The notes under the pieces are model-generated. The model had not been told where the DNA came from and searched no databases. It worked only from the letters and a program-made list of their open reading frames with translations. A stretch of DNA of 21,575 nucleotides, taken from Chloroflexota bacterium. GTDB taxonomy: Bacteria > Chloroflexota > Dehalococcoidia > SM23-28-2 > RBG-16-64-32. Position 1 is the stretch's first letter. Each line of letters opens with the position of its first letter. Shown here piece after piece: positions 20,965 through 21,575 of the stretch. The DNA lies in contig JADFRV010000014.1 in NCBI GenBank assembly GCA_022561095.1, positions 1 to 21,575 on the forward strand, written 5' to 3'. A program made the position numbers and the translations under genes.

Positions 20965-20993
20965 ATTGTGGGAGCAAGCGAACGCACGGTCAA
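20965..20993 (-). promoter_or_regulatory. Promoter of purE, probably leaderless
   Basis: On the minus strand TTGACC (20993 to 20988), a 17-bp spacer and CACAAT (20970 to 20965) lie such that the predicted start falls at 20958, the first base of the purE ATG. The -35 is good, the -10 moderate. Confidence 0.5.
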
Positions 20994-21003
20994 GGGCGGC
21001 CCT

Positions 21004-21575
21004 CTACCGCACCCTTGCCTCTTGCGCGGGGGCGGCGATGTCGCGGCGGTAGTGGCGGAGTGAGAAGTGGACGCGCTGAACGTTTCGGTAGGCCTTCGCC
21101 CTCGCTTCGGTCAACGTGTCGCCCAGGGCGGCGACGGTGAGGACGCGGCCGCCGCTGGTGACCACGGAGCCTATGGACGTGAGCTCCGTGCCGGCGTGGA
21201 ACACCAGGACGTCCTCCTCAAGCTGGGCGAGGCCGGAGATGGGGAAGCCGGTCTGGTATTCCTCCGGATAGCCGCCGGAGGCGAGAACCACGGCCACGCA
21301 CGCTTGCTCCGACCACTCGATCTCCACCTCGTGCAGGCGATTGTTCGCCACGGCCAGGCAGATCTCCAGCAGGTCCGTCTTCAGGCGGGGAAGGAGCGCC
21401 TGGGCCTCCGGATCGCCGAAGCGACAGTTGAACTCCAGCACCTTGGGCCCGTCCGGCGTCACCATGATGCCGGGGTAGAGGACGCCTCGGTAAGGCGCCT
21501 CATCGTCCATCATGGCGTTGACGGCGGCGGCCGTGATCCCCTCGTCGATCGCGTGGCCGGTTTCGGCGTCCAGCC
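21004..21575 (-). CDS. purD: Phosphoribosylamine--glycine ligase PurD, N-terminus cut by window edge
   Basis: PurD (GAR synthetase) joins glycine to phosphoribosylamine, the second step of purine synthesis. The frame is open to the right edge and gives about 189 C-terminal residues of an enzyme usually about 420 aa long. The ATP-grasp signature YRGVLYPGIMVTPDGPKVLEFNCRFGDPEAQALLPRL is close to the left end of the visible part. It is followed by VAVVLASGGYPEEYQTG and the C-terminal domain with GGRVLTVAALGDTLTEARAKAY. The gene ends with TAG at 21004-21006, 45 bp before purE, and leads the purine cluster seen here. Confidence 0.97.
   Translation of the reverse strand, partial: LDAETGHAIDEGITAAAVNAMMDDEAPYRGVLYPGIMVTPDGPKVLEFNCRFGDPEAQALLPRLKTDLLEICLAVANNRLHEVEIEWSEQACVAVVLASGGYPEEYQTGFPISGLAQLEEDVLVFHAGTELTSIGSVVTSGGRVLTVAALGDTLTEARAKAYRNVQRVHFSLRHYRRDIAAPAQEARVR

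Noticed and set aside
1..21575. CRISPR arrays, tRNA genes, rRNA genes or IS elements
   Set aside because: No regularly spaced long repeats, cloverleaf-type sequences or transposase frames were seen; the only recombinase homologue is discussed above.

Overview
The window is GC-rich (roughly 60-65% by eye), densely packed bacterial chromosome. It has no prophage, IS element, tRNA, rRNA or CRISPR array. Gene content and order suggest a Chloroflexota-like bacterium (Dehalococcoidia/SAR202 type). The clues are a zinc-ribbon coiled-coil gene close to RNase HI and rnpB, a stomatin/NfeD pair, an F420/FMN-type PPOX protein, a DinB protein, the HisZ-dependent histidine route, extended -10 promoters and several apparently leaderless starts. 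This placement is inference; a GC-rich actinobacterial-type lineage is the main alternative.

Layout. Positions 1-1636 (minus) carry a fatty-acid/ribosome cluster: a YceD/DUF177 protein, rpmF (L32), a small membrane zinc-finger-like protein and fabD (cut by the window edge). A divergent promoter region at about 1637-1810 leads into a plus-strand RNA-linked cluster: a zinc-ribbon coiled-coil protein (DUF164 type), a serine recombinase homologue that has lost its catalytic residues, RNase HI (rnhA) and the RNase P RNA (rnpB) with its own promoter and terminator. Next come murE, a structured leader-like element with a tiny ORF and a strong terminator (6437-6612), and birA. A convergent minus-strand pair, nfeD and slipin, follows.

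From 9721 a strong promoter drives the histidine operon on the plus strand: hisZ, an unusual double-length hisG, a zinc-dependent phospholipase-C-like gene, hisD, hisC and hisB. Convergent to it, 16347-21575 (minus) is a purine cluster: purD (partial), purE, a cupin, purB, purC, a PPOX-fold protein, a DinB protein and purS. The purQ and purL partners of purS are not in the window.

Most interesting points. (1) The recombinase-like gene is tightly packed between the zinc-ribbon gene and rnhA. The catalytic Ser is replaced by Lys and three active-site Arg are lost, but the DNA-binding recombinase domain, the four-Cys zinc ribbon and the coiled coil remain. This looks like a domesticated, non-catalytic DNA-binding protein. 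(2) HisG is an in-frame tandem duplication (471 aa); the N-terminal copy has lost the PRPP-binding loop and the C-terminal copy keeps it. (3) The 6437-6612 element has a near-perfect Shine-Dalgarno sequence, a 23-codon ORF with a His-rich stretch, mutually exclusive pairings of the Shine-Dalgarno/anti-Shine-Dalgarno segments, a long closing stem and an intrinsic terminator just ahead of birA. Other points are a DNPY motif in MurE, a missing zinc-ligand Gln in HisD and phased GCGTTT repeats upstream of purB.
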